From assembly GCF_009730915.1 (NCBI RefSeq), contig NC_052477.1, positions 6,040,611 to 6,104,610 on the forward strand: a stretch of DNA of 64,000 nucleotides, read 5' to 3'. Both the position numbers and the translations under genes were made by a program. This document shows, piece after piece, positions 1 through 11,811 of the stretch (positions are counted from its first letter, which is position 1; each line of letters starts with the position of its first letter). The notes beneath the pieces are model-generated. The model was given only the letters and a program-made list of their open reading frames with translations, did not search any database and was not told the DNA's origin. Source of the stretch: Dioscorea cayenensis subsp. rotundata. Its lineage: Eukaryota; Streptophyta; Magnoliopsida; Dioscoreales; Dioscoreaceae.

Positions 1-14
1 AGAAAAATATAAAA

Positions 15-16
<2 letters not shown>

Positions 17-49
<33 letters not shown>
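17..49. repeat. (AT)n microsatellite
   Basis: An uninterrupted run of alternating A and T, about 16 units. It is simple sequence with no sign of function. Confidence 0.95.
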
Positions 50-52
<3 letters not shown>

Positions 53-920
53 GTGAATAAGTATAAATAAATTCTTATTGGGGTGGGGTTGGATGGGGTA
101 AGCTAAAGCCAAAACCGCATCTTGTACCCCTCTCAAAAAATCCCCGCCCAGCCTTGCCCTGCCACACCCCACCCCGTACCCCACTCTTTAATAGAAAAAA
201 CTGCCTATTCGGGGCAGATCAAGTTAGAAACCACATATCGGCTCAGGTTTGCCCATCCCTAAGTATAGTACATGATAGTGTAGGTGGGGCAAGAATTCTT
301 GCTACCTTGTAGGCATGGGGACCCTGCCTGACAGAGAGTGGATTCCTCGAAATGTTCCCCCAACAAGGCAGGGAGTGGTGGAAAATCCCTTTGCTTGGCG
401 AAAGAGGCAGGGTCGAGGAATCACCATAAGGATCCCCATGAGAGGGGCGAGGAAGCCCCATGCCTCGTAGGCTTCCTAACTAACAAAAAATCCTCATTAT
501 TTTGAGGGTGGTGAGATTTAAACCCAAGACTGTTGTGAAATTTCTCTAAATGCAAATATACGCTATCGTGAACAAGTAATATAATGATAAGAGAATATCG
601 CCGCATGGGTTTGAGTTTATTAAATACCAAAATTACTCTAACTTTAATTTTACTTGATTAATGAATTTGAAAAGATTAATGAATAAAGAGAGATAGTCAG
701 ACAAAGAGAATTCAATGCTTAGAAATTCTAGGGTTTCCAAGCTCACCTAGACTAATTCCACCTATATCGTTTAGTTCAATCAATCGTTTATTTTGATGTT
801 ATCAAATTTCTCTAAATTGCATATTGATCTTTCTCAAGCATCAGCAACATATTCCATTAAATAAGTTAACATCATCTTTAAGATAACTATGAATCTATGG
901 AACAAATTGAACTATATAAA
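50..920. other. non-coding stretch, no gene seen
   Basis: G-rich and C-rich tracts at 80-250 and an imperfectly repeated purine-rich stretch at 250-480 are followed by AT-rich DNA. All frames are short and lack recognisable domains. The 660-900 part has the texture of old LTR spacer, but I could not tie it to the families seen later. Confidence 0.5.
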
Positions 921-2762
921 TGATTAGTGCTTGTGTATAAGTAATATGAAGTATTCTTTTCTTATACCGAGCATCACTTTTATTAGATTTTATCAATTAT
1001 TGGTGTGTATTTGTGTTCTTTTGTGCATGTAGGGTTGTGGAGACAAAGTTGGATGAAAGAAAGCAAAAGTAGATTGTGGATGTGATTGTGATGAAGCTCT
1101 TGGATCGAACAAAGGTGAAGACACAAGTTGTGCTCGAAGATATGTTGGTGTGTGCTAACCTCCATTGTGCTCAAGAGAATACACAAAGTGGAGGGGCACA
1201 AAGGCAGTCACACTCATTTGTTCCGACTCTTGCAACATTAGCAAGAGCTCTGTCAATGTGGTTTTATTGAAGAGACGATGCAATATACCACATGGATGTG
1301 TGCCCATTTATGTGGCCTTGATGAAAAGAATGGATTCGGGAGCATTTTGGCGAAATACTGCAGCAGTTTACTGTAGCAAATCAATGTAGTAAAATCAATA
1401 TAGGAGTTACTGTTCACAGCTTGCAAAAAAATGATTTTTGCAAATCCATACGGTCGTGTGGAAATTTCACACACCCGTGTGGTTACCCGATTCTAGCCCC
1501 TATAAATACTGCATTTTGAGGTGTCTTGAGAATTTTTTTTCTCTCTTTTGCCCATCTTTCGAGGCCCTTGCGGCTAGGGTTTGGAGAGGCTTTGGCTAGG
1601 TTTTTGGAGTGGTTCTTCGACCTTTGATATCATGTTCCTTTGGAGGAGAGTTATTGGGGGAGCTTTCATCGGCATCGATTTGGCGAGGTGTTCCCTAGGC
1701 TTGACAAGGGAACCCTTGGAGAAGACGAGGCGGCTCCACAAGACCATCAATATGGACTACAAGGGGGTTTTATCTATAGATTGCATGTATTTACTTTCGA
1801 TTTTATTGTTGATTGTGTATTGCTCCATGGAGAGCTAAACCCTTAGTGGATGCTTGGACTTGTAAACACTAGGATGACTTTATTTCATTGACTTTTGTTA
1901 TGCTTCTTTAATTTGATGTTTTCATTGAGTTCAACTTTGAATGTTTGTTGTATTGGTTTTCCCTTAGAGTAACACCAGGGTTGAGAATCTATCTTGATAA
2001 TCCTTGTGGATGAGTGACACTCGATTAGGGTTAGACAAAGCAAGGTTGGAGAGGGTCGGGAAGGTGAGTCGAGAGGTAGCAGAACATCCCCTTTCCCTTC
2101 CAATGTGATTTATCCTACCTTCATTTTTCAAGAGTTCTTTGCGGTCATGGTAGAGTGAAGTGCTAAGAGACAAACTCCACTGGGACTTAGTTGCACGAGC
2201 AACAGAGTCAAGTGTTGAAGTAATCCTTAGTGCTGGGGCTTAATTGAGACTTGGGGTCTTTTACCTATATCAAAGGGTTAGATCTATATTAGTGTATAGG
2301 GTTTATCACTTAGAATCCCTAGAGTTTAAAGCAATCCTACACAGTGTGAGACGTCGAGAGCATCCCTTTTCTCCGGGATAAAGTATAAGGGTTAGTCACG
2401 GTTGACCTTAGGTTTGTGACCGTGTGTCTTTGGATTTCCACGACTCATTAAATTTAAATTATGAGGCATAGTTAGTAGTCTTGCACTTGAAACAATAGTC
2501 CTAGAGTGAGCAATGTCCGGGTACCCCATCAATCTATTGATTGCCTCTCCTTATTCCTATTGCGCTTTCTTTTCTTTGCGTTGATTCTCTCAGTATTGAT
2601 ATTGTTTACATAAATCATCAATCATTTCACTATTAAGCTAATTAGCATTACTACTTGCTTTATAACAACTATTCCGTGTGGATATGACTGCCCACTCATC
2701 GGGGTACTTTATTACTTCTACAACCCGTGCACTTGTGGTATACACACGCATGGGGTGTGTCA
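921..2762 (+). mobile_element. 5' LTR of element 1 (family A, 1842 bp)
   Basis: It starts TGATTAGTGCTTGTG and ends GTGTGTCA, with TG and CA termini. The same sequence, starting TGATAAGTG, recurs as the 3' LTR at 8714-10176 and as relatives near 17124, 26138 and 32877. It holds a TATA box at 1501. The last 60 bp include the block ACCCGTGCACTTG common to most LTRs in this window. Short open frames inside, such as those near 1165, 1581 and 2678, recur as part of the LTR and are not genes. Confidence 0.88.
1360..1508 (+). promoter_or_regulatory. LTR promoter: TACTGTAGCA-type repeats, palindrome and TATA box
   Basis: TACTGCAGCA and TTTACTGTAGCA-type repeats (about 1359-1415) are followed by a GTGTGG/CACAC palindrome (about 1450-1481) and then TATAAATA at 1501-1508. 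The same order occurs in the other family A LTRs (TATA at 9262 and 33446) and in family B LTRs (TATA at 12409, 35663 and 45077). Conservation of the order across families supports a role as the core promoter of the U3 region; this is inference from position. Confidence 0.6.
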
Positions 2763-2767
2763 AGTTT

Positions 2768-2785
2768 TCGGCACCGTTGCCAGGG
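2768..2785 (+). promoter_or_regulatory. primer-binding site, tRNA-Asp type
   Basis: TCGGCACCGTTGCCAGGG lies five bases after the LTR end. It matches, with a few substitutions, the plant consensus TGGCGCCGTTGCCGGGGA, which is complementary to the 3' end of tRNA-Asp and is the usual primer site of Athila/Tat-lineage elements. Its position fixes the LTR boundary and the element's orientation. Confidence 0.8.
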
Positions 2786-2909
2786 AATAGGCGTTTTGGA
2801 GGCATTTTTCACTTTGCTATTTTAGCTATTCATCACTTGTTCTATTTTACATTTTCTTATTCTTCCATTATTCTGATTTGTTTTTTTTCTTTGATTGCAG
2901 CTCCAGGTT

Positions 2910-5354
2910 ATGACCCGAGGCAACCCTTCGAGATTGGGTGAAGGTGATCAGGATATTAGAAGAAGAACTTATAGACGGGGAAAGGAACCTGTACAAGAAT
3001 AGTCAAATCAAGCTGAGATAGAAGTTGAAGGGTATGATAATATGGCAAAACAACATGAATAGCAGAGGACACTCTCAGATTATGCAAGACCTATAATTCT
3101 TGGCACATAATCTGGCATTGTGCGGCCATCAATCACAGGTCAAGTTTTGAGCTCAATCCAGGCTTCATCTAGATGTTATAGCAGTCAGCACAGTTTAATG
3201 GTTTTGCCGATGAGGATCCAGATAATCACATTGAAAACTTCTTGGAAGTGTATGATATGCTCAAGATTAATGTAGTCACGGATGATGCTATCAAGTTGAG
3301 GGCCTCCCATTTTCCTTGAAGGGGAGAGCAAACTAATGGTTACATTCATTACCTAGATCATCGATCACTATGTTGGAGGAGATGGTAGAAGCTTTTCTCG
3401 CCTGATATTTCCCTCCTGGAAAATCTGTAAAGCTTAGGAATGAAATATCTTCCTTTGTGCAAAAGAAATTGGAGTCTCTTTTTGGGACATGGGATAGGTT
3501 CAAGGATCTCCTGCGGAAATGTCCTCAGCATGGGTACCCCGAGTGGATGATTATTCAAACTTTCTATAATGGTCTGAACCCAAGCACAAAGCAGTTACTT
3601 GATGCTGCAGTAGGAGGTACCTTAGGAAGCAAGACCCCTAAAGAAGCCCGAAAGCTCATTGAGGAGATGACAATGAACAGTTATTAATGGAATACACGAG
3701 AGAAGAAGAAGGTCACCGGACTTCATGAGATTGATGCAGTAACGTCATTGGCGGCCCAAGTTGAGTCTTTGAGCAAGAAGTTAGACACTCTAACTTCTCC
3801 TAGAGTGGCGGCGGTGATGAGTTGCACTAGGTGTGGGGGAAGACATGCTCTGTCTGATTGTCCGATTTCTATTGGTGGTAAATCCTTAGTGGAACAGGTG
3901 GATTTTGTAGGAAATGTAATGAGGGGTCAAGGAAATCCATATAGCAGTACCTATAATCCGGGGTGGAGGAGCCACCCAAACCTGTCTTGGAGTAATCAAG
4001 GGCAGCAGAAGACCATGGCACCGCCGAGTTTCCAACAACAACAACAACAAGCCTCGAACATGGAAAATAGAGTTTCAGGATTGGAAACCCGGATGACCGA
4101 TTTAGAGAAGTATTTTACCAAGTTCATTCAATCATCGGTCACAAGATTTCAATCGGTTGAAGCCACACTGCATTATTGCACAACTTGGAGAACCAAGTGG
4201 GATGTGGTCGTGAAGTTGAGTGTAGGCTTCCTATTGAGAAGACAACGGTTGAGTTATCCAAGGTCGTGGAGGTTGAGAAGAGAGCTAAAGAGAAGGAGGT
4301 GGCACCGCCACCTTACAAGCCGAGAATCCCTTATCCTTCAAGATTGAAGAATGACCAGAATGATGAGCAATACAAGTAGTTCTTCGGTCTATTTAAGCAG
4401 TTGTGCATCAACATCCCATTTGTGGAGGCGGTGTCTCAAATGCCTCACTTTGCAAAGTTTCTTAAAGACCTCTTGACCAATAAGAGGAAGTTGGAGGAGA
4501 GTGCATCTGTGATCTTAAATACTTCATGTTCGAAGGTGTTGCAAAATAATATGCCGAATAAGAAGAAAGACCATGGTAGCTTCATCATTCTATGCAACAT
4601 TGGTAACTTGGGTGAAGAAAAGGCATTGGTGGACTCAGGGACAAGCATCAACATCATGCCTTATACATTCTTTCAGAAGCTAGGCTTGGGAGAGCCTAGG
4701 CCCACTCGGATGTCACTTCAATTGGCCGATCAATTCGTTAGACATCTGAGGGGCATCATTGAAGACATAATTGTGAAAGTTGACAAGTACATATTTCTTG
4801 TGGACTTTGTGGTGTTGGATGTTGATGAGGATGCCGAGGTTCCATTAATACTTGGAAGGCTGTTCTTGTGCACTTCCAAAGCTTTCATTGATATGAACGG
4901 TGGGGAGTTAACATTACAAGTTGGTGATGACAAGTTGACATATTGCCTCACCGAAGCCATGCGACATTCTCTTGATTGTGATGATACCTTGTATTTTCTT
5001 GACACCACTTATGAGTTAATTGAGGAATATGTGCAGGAAATGATGTGTATAGACCCATTTGAGGGGTTGCTAGATCAAGAAGTGGAGAGTGAAGAAGTCT
5101 TGTCACTTGGTCTAGAGGACAAGTTGTAACCTACCCCGGGGATCATGAAGAGGATGATCCAAAAGCTGAAATGAGCAAGGAGACGTCACAAAATGCACCC
5201 TAATGCTGATGGGGATGTGTATGTACGGAGTAAGGGTGACAAACCTTTCTGTGGTAACAAGCTCGATAACTCCCCCTCTACCTTGCAAAAACTATGTTCA
5301 TTATGCTTTCAAGTTGTAGGTATGAGGGCAACTTTTATTTATGAGCCCTTGTGA
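2910..5354 (+). pseudogene. gag-protease polyprotein of element 1, broken
   Basis: The frame starts at ATG 2910 (MTRGNPSRLGEG). It has a gag capsid-like region at about 3200-3690, including LRKCPQHGYPEWMIIQTFYN, a CCHC knuckle CTRCGGRHALSDC near 3820, and a retropepsin with active site VDSGTSINIMP near 4629. Past the protease comes an acidic stretch and a basic tail (KRMIQKLK, then RRRHK). The frame closes at TGA 5352-5354, in phase with the protease. In-frame stops lie at about 2999, 3685, 4377, 5127 and 5172, with frameshifts around 3150-3450 and near 4170. Most stops read as CAA or CAG to TAA or TAG. There is no RT after the protease. Gag would form the particle and protease would process it. 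Confidence 0.85.
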
Positions 5355-5415
5355 GGTAAAGACAGGTACGTCAAGCTTAGTGAGTTAAACAAGCGCTTCT
5401 TGGTAGGCAACCCAT
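5351..5415 (+). promoter_or_regulatory. conserved block after the gag-protease stop
   Basis: The block opens with the stop codon (TGAGGTAAA) and contains GTTAAACAAGCGCTTCTTGG followed by AGGCAACCCA. The same block follows the gag-protease frame of the diverged element 3 at 43545-43613. There, CTTGGG and CCCAAG flank AGGCAA and can pair as a hairpin; in this copy the stem is weakened. Similar text is common at the end of pol in Athila-type elements. Its role (termination, packaging or expression of the second ORF) is unknown. Confidence 0.6.
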
Positions 5416-5689
5416 GTCTTTATTGTTTTTTTAGGTTTTAGCTTAGTACTTGCATGAATAAGAGCTTTAGTGTTGGTGTCTTGAATTTTTACATGCTATT
5501 GCTGTGTTTTTCTCATGGATCGTTGGTGTTTTTAGTGTTCTTACTGTGTTTGGCAAAGTTTTTAGGTCATTTAAGCAGGTTTTCATGATTCTCTGGTAAC
5601 TGTTTCCTTGTGTTTACAATCTCTATGAGTGTATACTTGTTGCAGAAATTTTCCTGCAGAGTTTGTGATTTTTCTAAGTCATCCAGAGA
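5416..5689 (+). other. non-coding spacer of element 1
   Basis: T-rich spacer between the conserved block and the palindrome cluster. No frame or RNA gene is visible. Confidence 0.6.
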
Positions 5690-6060
5690 ATACACACGGC
5701 CGTGTGGAATTTCCACTCGGGCGTGTGTTTCCGTTCAGAGCTCAACTTCTCCATCCCGAGAAGACACAGGGGCGTGTAAGTGCCCCTGTGAACGGCCTTG
5801 TGATAGTCCAAATGGGCGTGTGGATCTCTGCAAATTGCCAAGTCTCCATCTCGAGAAAACATAGGGGCGTGTGAATACCCTTGTGGATGACCCTATGAAT
5901 GGCACACGGGCATAGGTAATTTTCACACGCCATGTGAAACTCATTAGAGACTTCTCTTCCATCCCAAGAAGACACAGGGGCATGTGAATACCCCTGTGAG
6001 TACCCTTGTGAGTACCCACACGCGCGTGTGGAATTTCCACAGGGGTGTGTGGAACACTTA
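5690..6060. repeat. cluster of GTGTG/CACAC palindromes
   Basis: About a dozen imperfect copies of a short unit such as CACACGGCCGTGTGG or CACAGGGGCGTGTG lie within 370 bp, several facing each other across GAATTTCC. The phrase AAGACACAGGGG recurs at about 5762 and 5970 as part of longer repeated blocks. The same palindrome stands singly upstream of the LTR TATA boxes. It lies between the gag-protease frame and the second ORF. Spacing is irregular, so this is a tandem or hairpin repeat and not a CRISPR array. Confidence 0.75.
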
Positions 6061-6077
6061 GCTAAATTCTTGTAGAT

Positions 6078-7423
6078 ATGGCTCCTAGGTAAAAGAAAGC
6101 AGCCGACAAGAGTCCTCGTAAACCTTCTCCTGAGCATGAGCATATGGACTTTGTGATCCCCTAACACCAGGTTTGGTTCGAGCGTTTATCGAAGCTCAAG
6201 TTCAGTCAGTCACGTTTCCTGGACTTGAGCTCACTTAGGGAGATCCAGTTAGGAGATGAGATGGCTGAGGAGGTCGACGAGCTCCTCTTAGTTGCTAGCT
6301 GGCACAGATTACTGTTGATTTGAGAGCCAGCTATCCCCATGCTCATCTTGGAGATGTTAGCGTCATTTGAGTTCGATCGCTCGTACTTTAGCTTCGACAA
6401 TATCGATGCTATTCAGTTCAGAGCATTCGGATAGTACCATAGCATGAGTGCGACAGAGTTCACTGTCTGACTTGGCTTGTATGACGATGCCTATATCAAC
6501 ACTGAGGAGTATGAGCAGTTGCTGATTGATTATCCAGGTAGTTTGACTCCTCAGCGCGCTCACAGAGCACTATATGGCCAGGGACAGTACGAGCCGGTGG
6601 TTTCTAAGGTGACGTGCCTTTCTCGACCAGCATACCGATACATCCACACCGTTCTGAGTAGATTAGTGAATGGACGTGGTGATAGTACTGGCGTCTTTAG
6701 TCGACAGGAGCTACTTTACTTGTATTCTATGGTACAGAGTGAGCTAATCCATCTTGGGCACATCATGGCTGAGTACCTGCGCCACAAGGGCTAGTACACC
6801 ATAGTTAGAGTCCTCTTCTTAGGCCCCTACATTACTCAACTTATCATGGGGATTGGTCTCTTGGACGCCATTCGAGGGGCCGAGAAGATCATAGTACCAT
6901 CTCCCCTTGGTTTGGAGACGATGTGACTCATGGGCATGATCTGAAGGTATAGAGATGGAGTGTATGTTATGATCATGCCCCCCACCAGAGATAGCTGAGG
7001 GTGAGGAAGATGTAGTAGAGGGGTCTCAGCCTGTTCCTGAGTTACAACCAAAGCAGATAGAGACAGAGGCACCCCTTTGTAGCACATGAGCCACCACCAG
7101 TACAGATCTTTTCTCCTTCTCGAGCCCATGATCACTTTGAGAGTCTCGAGAGTGCTGTAGGGGTACTATAGAGGGACTTAGCTGAGGTTTGCGCTACACA
7201 GGCTGCGAACCATGCTGATGTGATGGCACGTCTCGACACCCTACAATAGCTACTAGAGCGAGATGTGACCTCTCCCTTTGTGATGAGACCCCGAGCTCCA
7301 CCGACACCTCTAGCATCCCAAGCACCTACAACAGCACCACCATCAGCACTAGCAGCACCAGCAGCACCAGCATCATCTTCACTAGTAGCAGTAGAGACGT
7401 CAGTACCCAACATCGACGCTTGA
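6078..7423 (+). pseudogene. second ORF of element 1, Athila-type 'putative plant transposon protein' family, broken
   Basis: The frame starts at ATG 6078 (MAPR, stop, KKAADKSPRKP) and ends at TGA 7421-7423. Readable parts are a basic, proline-rich N terminus, a region near 6140-6290 beginning VWFERLSKLKFSQSRFLDL, and a central domain (6477-6791) with YDDAYINTEEYEQL, RPAYRYIHTVLSRLVNGRGD and LIHLGHIMAEYLRHKG. A possible coiled coil near 7130-7260 and an Ala/Pro/Ser-rich tail follow. These match my knowledge of the second ORF common downstream of gag/pol in plant Athila-like elements; its biochemical role is not established. Several stops (for example at 6090, 6162 and 6792) and frameshifts break it. 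Element 3 carries a diverged relative at 46298-47060. Confidence 0.75.
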
Positions 7424-8698
7424 GGCATCTTTCTCTTTATTTGTCTTTATGTTTTCGTATTTTATTTATGCATTTTAGTTTGGACTTGTATCACTCAGAA
7501 AGGATCTTCCTTTTGAGTCTATCTTTTCAGTTTGTTCGAGTTGTATTTCATTTTCATATTTTTATAGACTTGAGTTTATTTTGTTTTTGTTGAGCTTTAC
7601 TGAACCCCCATTGTGTATACGTGTAGATGGTCTTATGAGTCTGGAATTTGAGAAATAGTCACTGGCACCGTCATGTTGCTTTTTACATGGCCGTGTGTGC
7701 TCCACAATCCGTTGGAATTAAACTCTCAATGAATATAGCTCCATTAAACATACTATTAGGAGTTCAGGGGAGTATTGTTGAAATTGGCCTTCTCCACACA
7801 CATGTTATGATTGTCATATTTCTTTATTGTTCTTACATGCGTACATTGAGAGCAATGTACATCTTAAATGTGTGTGTGTGTGTGTGTGTGTTGGGGGGCG
7901 GGGGAAGGGAGTTCACATTACATGCGTTTTATACTTATGCTTTCATTGTTCATGCTCATGTAGCCATTTGCGGTTCACCTTAGTTACAATAGTTGTATTC
8001 TTGAGTTTAGGAGAATTTTTTTTTAACATTGAATACTATCATACTCTAATTTTTACTTGAATTTTTAGAAATTTTTGCCTGATTAACACTTATTGTACTA
8101 CTCATTCATTAAACCTTTTAGAAACTCAAGTTTATCATTTATGGGACTACTTTAACATGTTTCTTGTTTTAATTTCTTTGAAAAAAAAGAGTTATGTTTG
8201 TGCATTGGGGGTGGAAAGAGCTACCACCTATGAAGTATAAAGCTACTCTCATAAGTCAAATACTAGTTATGCCCTAATGAGAGAAAGAGGTATCTCATGG
8301 GATGAGTAAAAGCTACTACCCCGGTAGAAAGAGCTACCACCTCGAAAGTGTGAAAACCACCTTAGCGGCTGCTTAGGAAAGGGCTACCTTAGAGGATTTG
8401 TGAAACTACTACCTTTTCTTTTTGTATATAAATAAGTCTTTTTTAATAAGAACTTTGAGTAGTACATGTTGGGTTGACTTGAGTGAGTTTACACACACTA
8501 CACAATATCAGGTTTTTTGTCTTTTTTTATTCAAGTTTATAGCTAGAGCAATGATTCCTCTTATTCGGTGTTTGAATCTTTCCTTACTTGTGGAATGTTT
8601 CTTTAGCATGCTTTTGGTGAACCTAAGACCAAGCACTTTCAATTTTTCTTCTTATATGCTTTAATGTTTTATTTTTGCTTGAGGACAAGCAAAATCTT
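7424..8698 (+). other. 3' spacer of element 1, with (TG)11 at 7869-7890
   Basis: Low-complexity, T-rich spacer between the second ORF and the polypurine tract. It contains a (TG)11 run and repeated AAAGAGCTACCACCT-type phrases at about 8215-8345. It ends with TTGAGGACAAGCAAAATCTTAA, in the position typical for Athila elements just before the 3' LTR. No coding signal. Confidence 0.7.
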
Positions 8699-8713
8699 AA
8701 GTGTGGGGGAGTT
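8699..8713 (+). promoter_or_regulatory. polypurine tract of element 1
   Basis: AAGTGTGGGGGAGTT lies directly against the TGATAAGTG start of the 3' LTR. This is the expected place and composition for the plus-strand primer of an LTR retrotransposon. A second copy precedes the LTR at 35045. Confidence 0.85.
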
Positions 8714-10176
8714 TGATAAGTGCTTGTGTATAAGTAATATGAAGTATTCTTTTCTAATATCGAGCATCACTTTTATTAGATTTTATTTGTGTTCTTTTGT
8801 GCATGTTCGGTTGTGGAGACAAAGTTGGATGAAAGAAAGCAAAAGTAGATCATGGATGTGATTGTGATGAAGCTCTTAGATCGAACAAAGGTGAATACAT
8901 AAGTTGTGCTTGAAGATATGTTGGTGTGTACCAACCTCCATTGTGCTCAAGAGAATACACAAAGTGGAGGGGCACAAAGGCAGTCACACTCATTTGTTCC
9001 GACTCTTGCAACATTAGCAAGAGCTCTGTTAATGTGGTTTTATTGAAGAGACGATGCGATCTATCACATGGATGTGTGCCCATTCATGTGGCCTCAATGA
9101 AAAGAGTGGATTCGGGAGCATTTTGGCTAAGCACTATAGCAGTTCACTGTAGCAAATTATTGTAGCAGTTACTGTTCATAACTCGCTCAAAATTGATTTT
9201 TGGAAATCATACGGCCGTGTGGAAATTCCACACGCCCGTGTGGATGCTCGATTCCATCCCCTATAAATACCTCGTTTTGAGGAGTCTTGAAAATCCTTTT
9301 CCTAACTTTTACCCATCTTTGAAGGCGCTCGTGGCTAGGGTTTGGAGAGGCTTTGGCTAGATTTTTGGAGTGGTTCTATGGCCGTTGACATCGTGTTCCT
9401 TTGGAGGAGAGTTATTGGGGGAGCTTTCATCGGCATCAATTCGGCGAGGTATGCCCTAGGCTTGACAAGGGAACCCTTGGAGAAGACGAAGCGGCTCCAC
9501 AAGACCATCGATATGGACTAAAAGGGGGTTTTATCTATGGATTGCATGCATTTACTGTCGATTTCATTGTTAATTGTGTATTGCTCCATGGAGAGATAAA
9601 CCCCTAGTGTGTACTTGGACTTGTAAACCCTAGGATGACTTTGTTTCATTGACTCTTGTTATGCTTTTTTAATTTGATATTTTAATTAAGTTTCAACCTT
9701 GAATGCATGTTGTATTGGTATTCCCTTAGAGTGACACTAGGGTTGAGAATCTATCTTGGTAATCCTTATGGATGAGTGACACTCGATTAAGGTTAGACAA
9801 AGCAAGGTTGGAGAGGATCGAGAGGGTGAGGAGTCGAGAGGTAGCAAAACGTCCCCTTTCTCTTCCGGTGTGATTTATCCTACCACCACTTTCCAAGAGT
9901 TTTTTTGCGGTCATGGTAGAGTGAAGTGCTAAGAGACAAACTCTACTGGGGCTTAGTTGCGCGAGCAATAGAGTGAAGTGTTGAAGTAATCCTTAGTGCT
10001 GGGGCTTAGTTGTGACTAGGGGTCTATCGCTTGGACCAAAGGGTTAGATCTATATTAGAGAATAGGGTTTATCACTTGGAATCCCTACAGCTTAAAGCAA
10101 TCCTACACAGTGTGAGGCGTCGAGAGCATCCCTTTTCTCCGGGGCAAAGTATAAGGGTTAGTCATGGTTGACCTTA
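8714..10176 (+). mobile_element. 3' LTR of element 1, truncated
   Basis: It starts TGATAAGTGCTTGTG and follows the 5' LTR base for base, with scattered substitutions, until GTTGACCTTA. The last 350 bp or so, including the CA terminus, are missing. A gap of about 20 bases relative to the 5' LTR is seen near 8787. TATA box at 9262-9269, with a nearly perfect palindrome just upstream at 9211-9243. What follows is unrelated organelle-like sequence. Confidence 0.85.
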
Positions 10177-10270
10177 CTTCTGAAGAGGAAGCCTACGGTT
10201 AAAACAGCCGACATGTCAAGATCTGATATTCTCGCTTCCGTTTCGTCTATACCTTCTTGCGCAGGTGCTT
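10177..10270. other. organelle-like fragment, continued at 11668-11811 and 13585 onward
   Basis: Removing the two solo LTRs and one copy of each target duplication makes 10177-10270, 11673-11811 and 13590 onward one continuous sequence. Its style (mixed composition, no LTR similarity, adjacent to a mitovirus fossil) suggests mitochondrial spacer, but I recognise no gene in it. Confidence 0.5.
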
Positions 10271-11667
10271 TGATGCACTCCCCGCAAGAATACGGGTCAC
10301 ACACAAGTAATACAATGCTACCCGTGAGGGGTAGGGTTGTTGAACCACAGGGACTGGACTTAAAGTACTCACTCTTCTTCTGATGTTTAGTTAAGCAAGA
10401 ATTGGGTTAGTTTTAAGAATAAAACCAATTAAACAAAGGAGAGAATAGGTGGAGATAAAGGATGGATTAGGAACAAGGTTTTCATCAACAAGAGAGCAAT
10501 ACCCTAGGATAATTCCTATGAGCTATAGCATGCTGACATGCTTCTAAAGGCTATTAGGTACATTCTAAAGTTCAAGTGTGTGCTCACAAGCAATGTTGCA
10601 TCTATGGTTCTCAAGTAAACCAAGTTTTGCCAAGATAACCATGCATTTCAAACACATCAAGTTTTGCAATCAACCAAGCAATCACAACTATGGTAATCCA
10701 TACATTGAGTTTTACCAAGGTAACTATGCACAATCCAACACATCAAGTTATGCAACACAAGATTAAACACATGAATCTAAAAGAACTCCGTAGACATTAA
10801 AAACAAGTAGTCAAAGCATACAAAGCATCATAGTTCACATCCCGGGGCACCATGGACGGTTAGCCCCTCATGGATGGGTACATCAAGGAAGAGGAAGATA
10901 AAGAGCTAAAGGAAGAAGACATGACTCCCTCCTTCTCAAGATGATCTTCCTAATTGAGCTATGATATGCTAACCCCACTTCCCTAGTACCTCCAAGTCAT
11001 CCTTGATCCCTTTATAAGGTGTGGTGAAGCTTAATCTTTGCTCTCATTAAAGTCTTCTCGGTGGAGAGAGGAGTCCCCGAACAATGATCCGAGTGAAACC
11101 CTAGAATCTGGAGTTAAAAAGGATGATTTCGGGCTCGATACGGGCTAAGCATGGTTGTGCTTAGACTATGTTTTCTCAGTTAGGATTTTGAGTGAATCGG
11201 CTAAGTGCTTGCCTGGATTTTCTAGTGGGAGGGAGCACGGTCATGCTACTCCCATGCTTCACTTAAGCTCGATAGTATTAGGAGCAAGAAGAACATGTTT
11301 CTCCTATTGCGCAGAAAATACCTCAAGCCTAGATTAATCATGGGGAGGAACATGCTCGTGCTTTGACCGTATTCAGCCTGAAAGCACCCTCCTGCTTGAA
11401 TTTTCATTGAGCATTCCCTCGGGTAGAGATAATCGGTGGGACAGAGCATGATCGTGATCTGCCCATGTTGAGCTTGAACACTTAGCAACATTTTCCATTC
11501 TTCACTTGTTTGACTACAAAATTCAGTCCAAATTACTTTGAGCCCAGAATTTCTGCATCAACAACAAATATACCCAAAATAGCACCGAATACAGACAAAG
11601 TTGTGCTAAAAGACAATAAAATGAATGGATTAAGGGTAAGTAAACATGATATGAAATGCACTCGTCA
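10271..11667 (-). mobile_element. solo LTR, inverted, 1397 bp, target duplication tgctt
   Basis: On the plus strand it begins TGATGCACTCCCCGCAAG and ends ATGCACTCGTCA. Read on the minus strand it ends with the block ACCCGTATTCTTGCGGGG that closes LTRs here. The five bases before it (10266-10270) and after it (11668-11672) are both tgctt, the 5-bp duplication expected of Ty3/gypsy integration. No internal region is present, so the element was reduced to one LTR by recombination. It resembles the LTR inside cox1. Confidence 0.88.
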
Positions 11668-11811
11668 TGCTTCCCTCTAAGGCAGAATATTCCCCTACTG
11701 ATGTCCTTAAAAGAAGCACTTTTCAATGCCCCTTTGTCTAGGGGGAGGGATGTATTCCCGAATGGCTGACTCATTGATAAAGCTGATTCGACTTTGATCA
11801 TTATGGATTAG

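Larger units (their letters stand above)
921..10176 (+). mobile_element. Element 1: Athila-like LTR retrotransposon without RT or integrase
   Basis: The parts lie in order: 5' LTR (921-2762), tRNA-Asp-type primer site, gag-protease frame (2910-5354), conserved block after the stop, palindrome-rich spacer, second ORF (6078-7423), non-coding spacer, polypurine tract (8699-8713) and a 3' LTR cut short at 10176. No reverse transcriptase, RNase H or integrase coding lies between protease and second ORF, so mobility would have needed enzymes from a partner element. The gag style, the CCHC knuckle with spacing 2-3-4, the primer site and the second ORF all point to the Ty3/gypsy Athila lineage. Stops and frameshifts show it is dead. 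The 3' LTR lost about 350 bp where organelle-like DNA abuts it, so no target duplication can be checked. Confidence 0.85.

Noticed and set aside
5690..6060. Regular palindromic repeats resembling a CRISPR array
   Set aside because: Spacing is irregular, the unit is short and degenerate, no cas genes exist, and the same unit occurs in LTR promoters.
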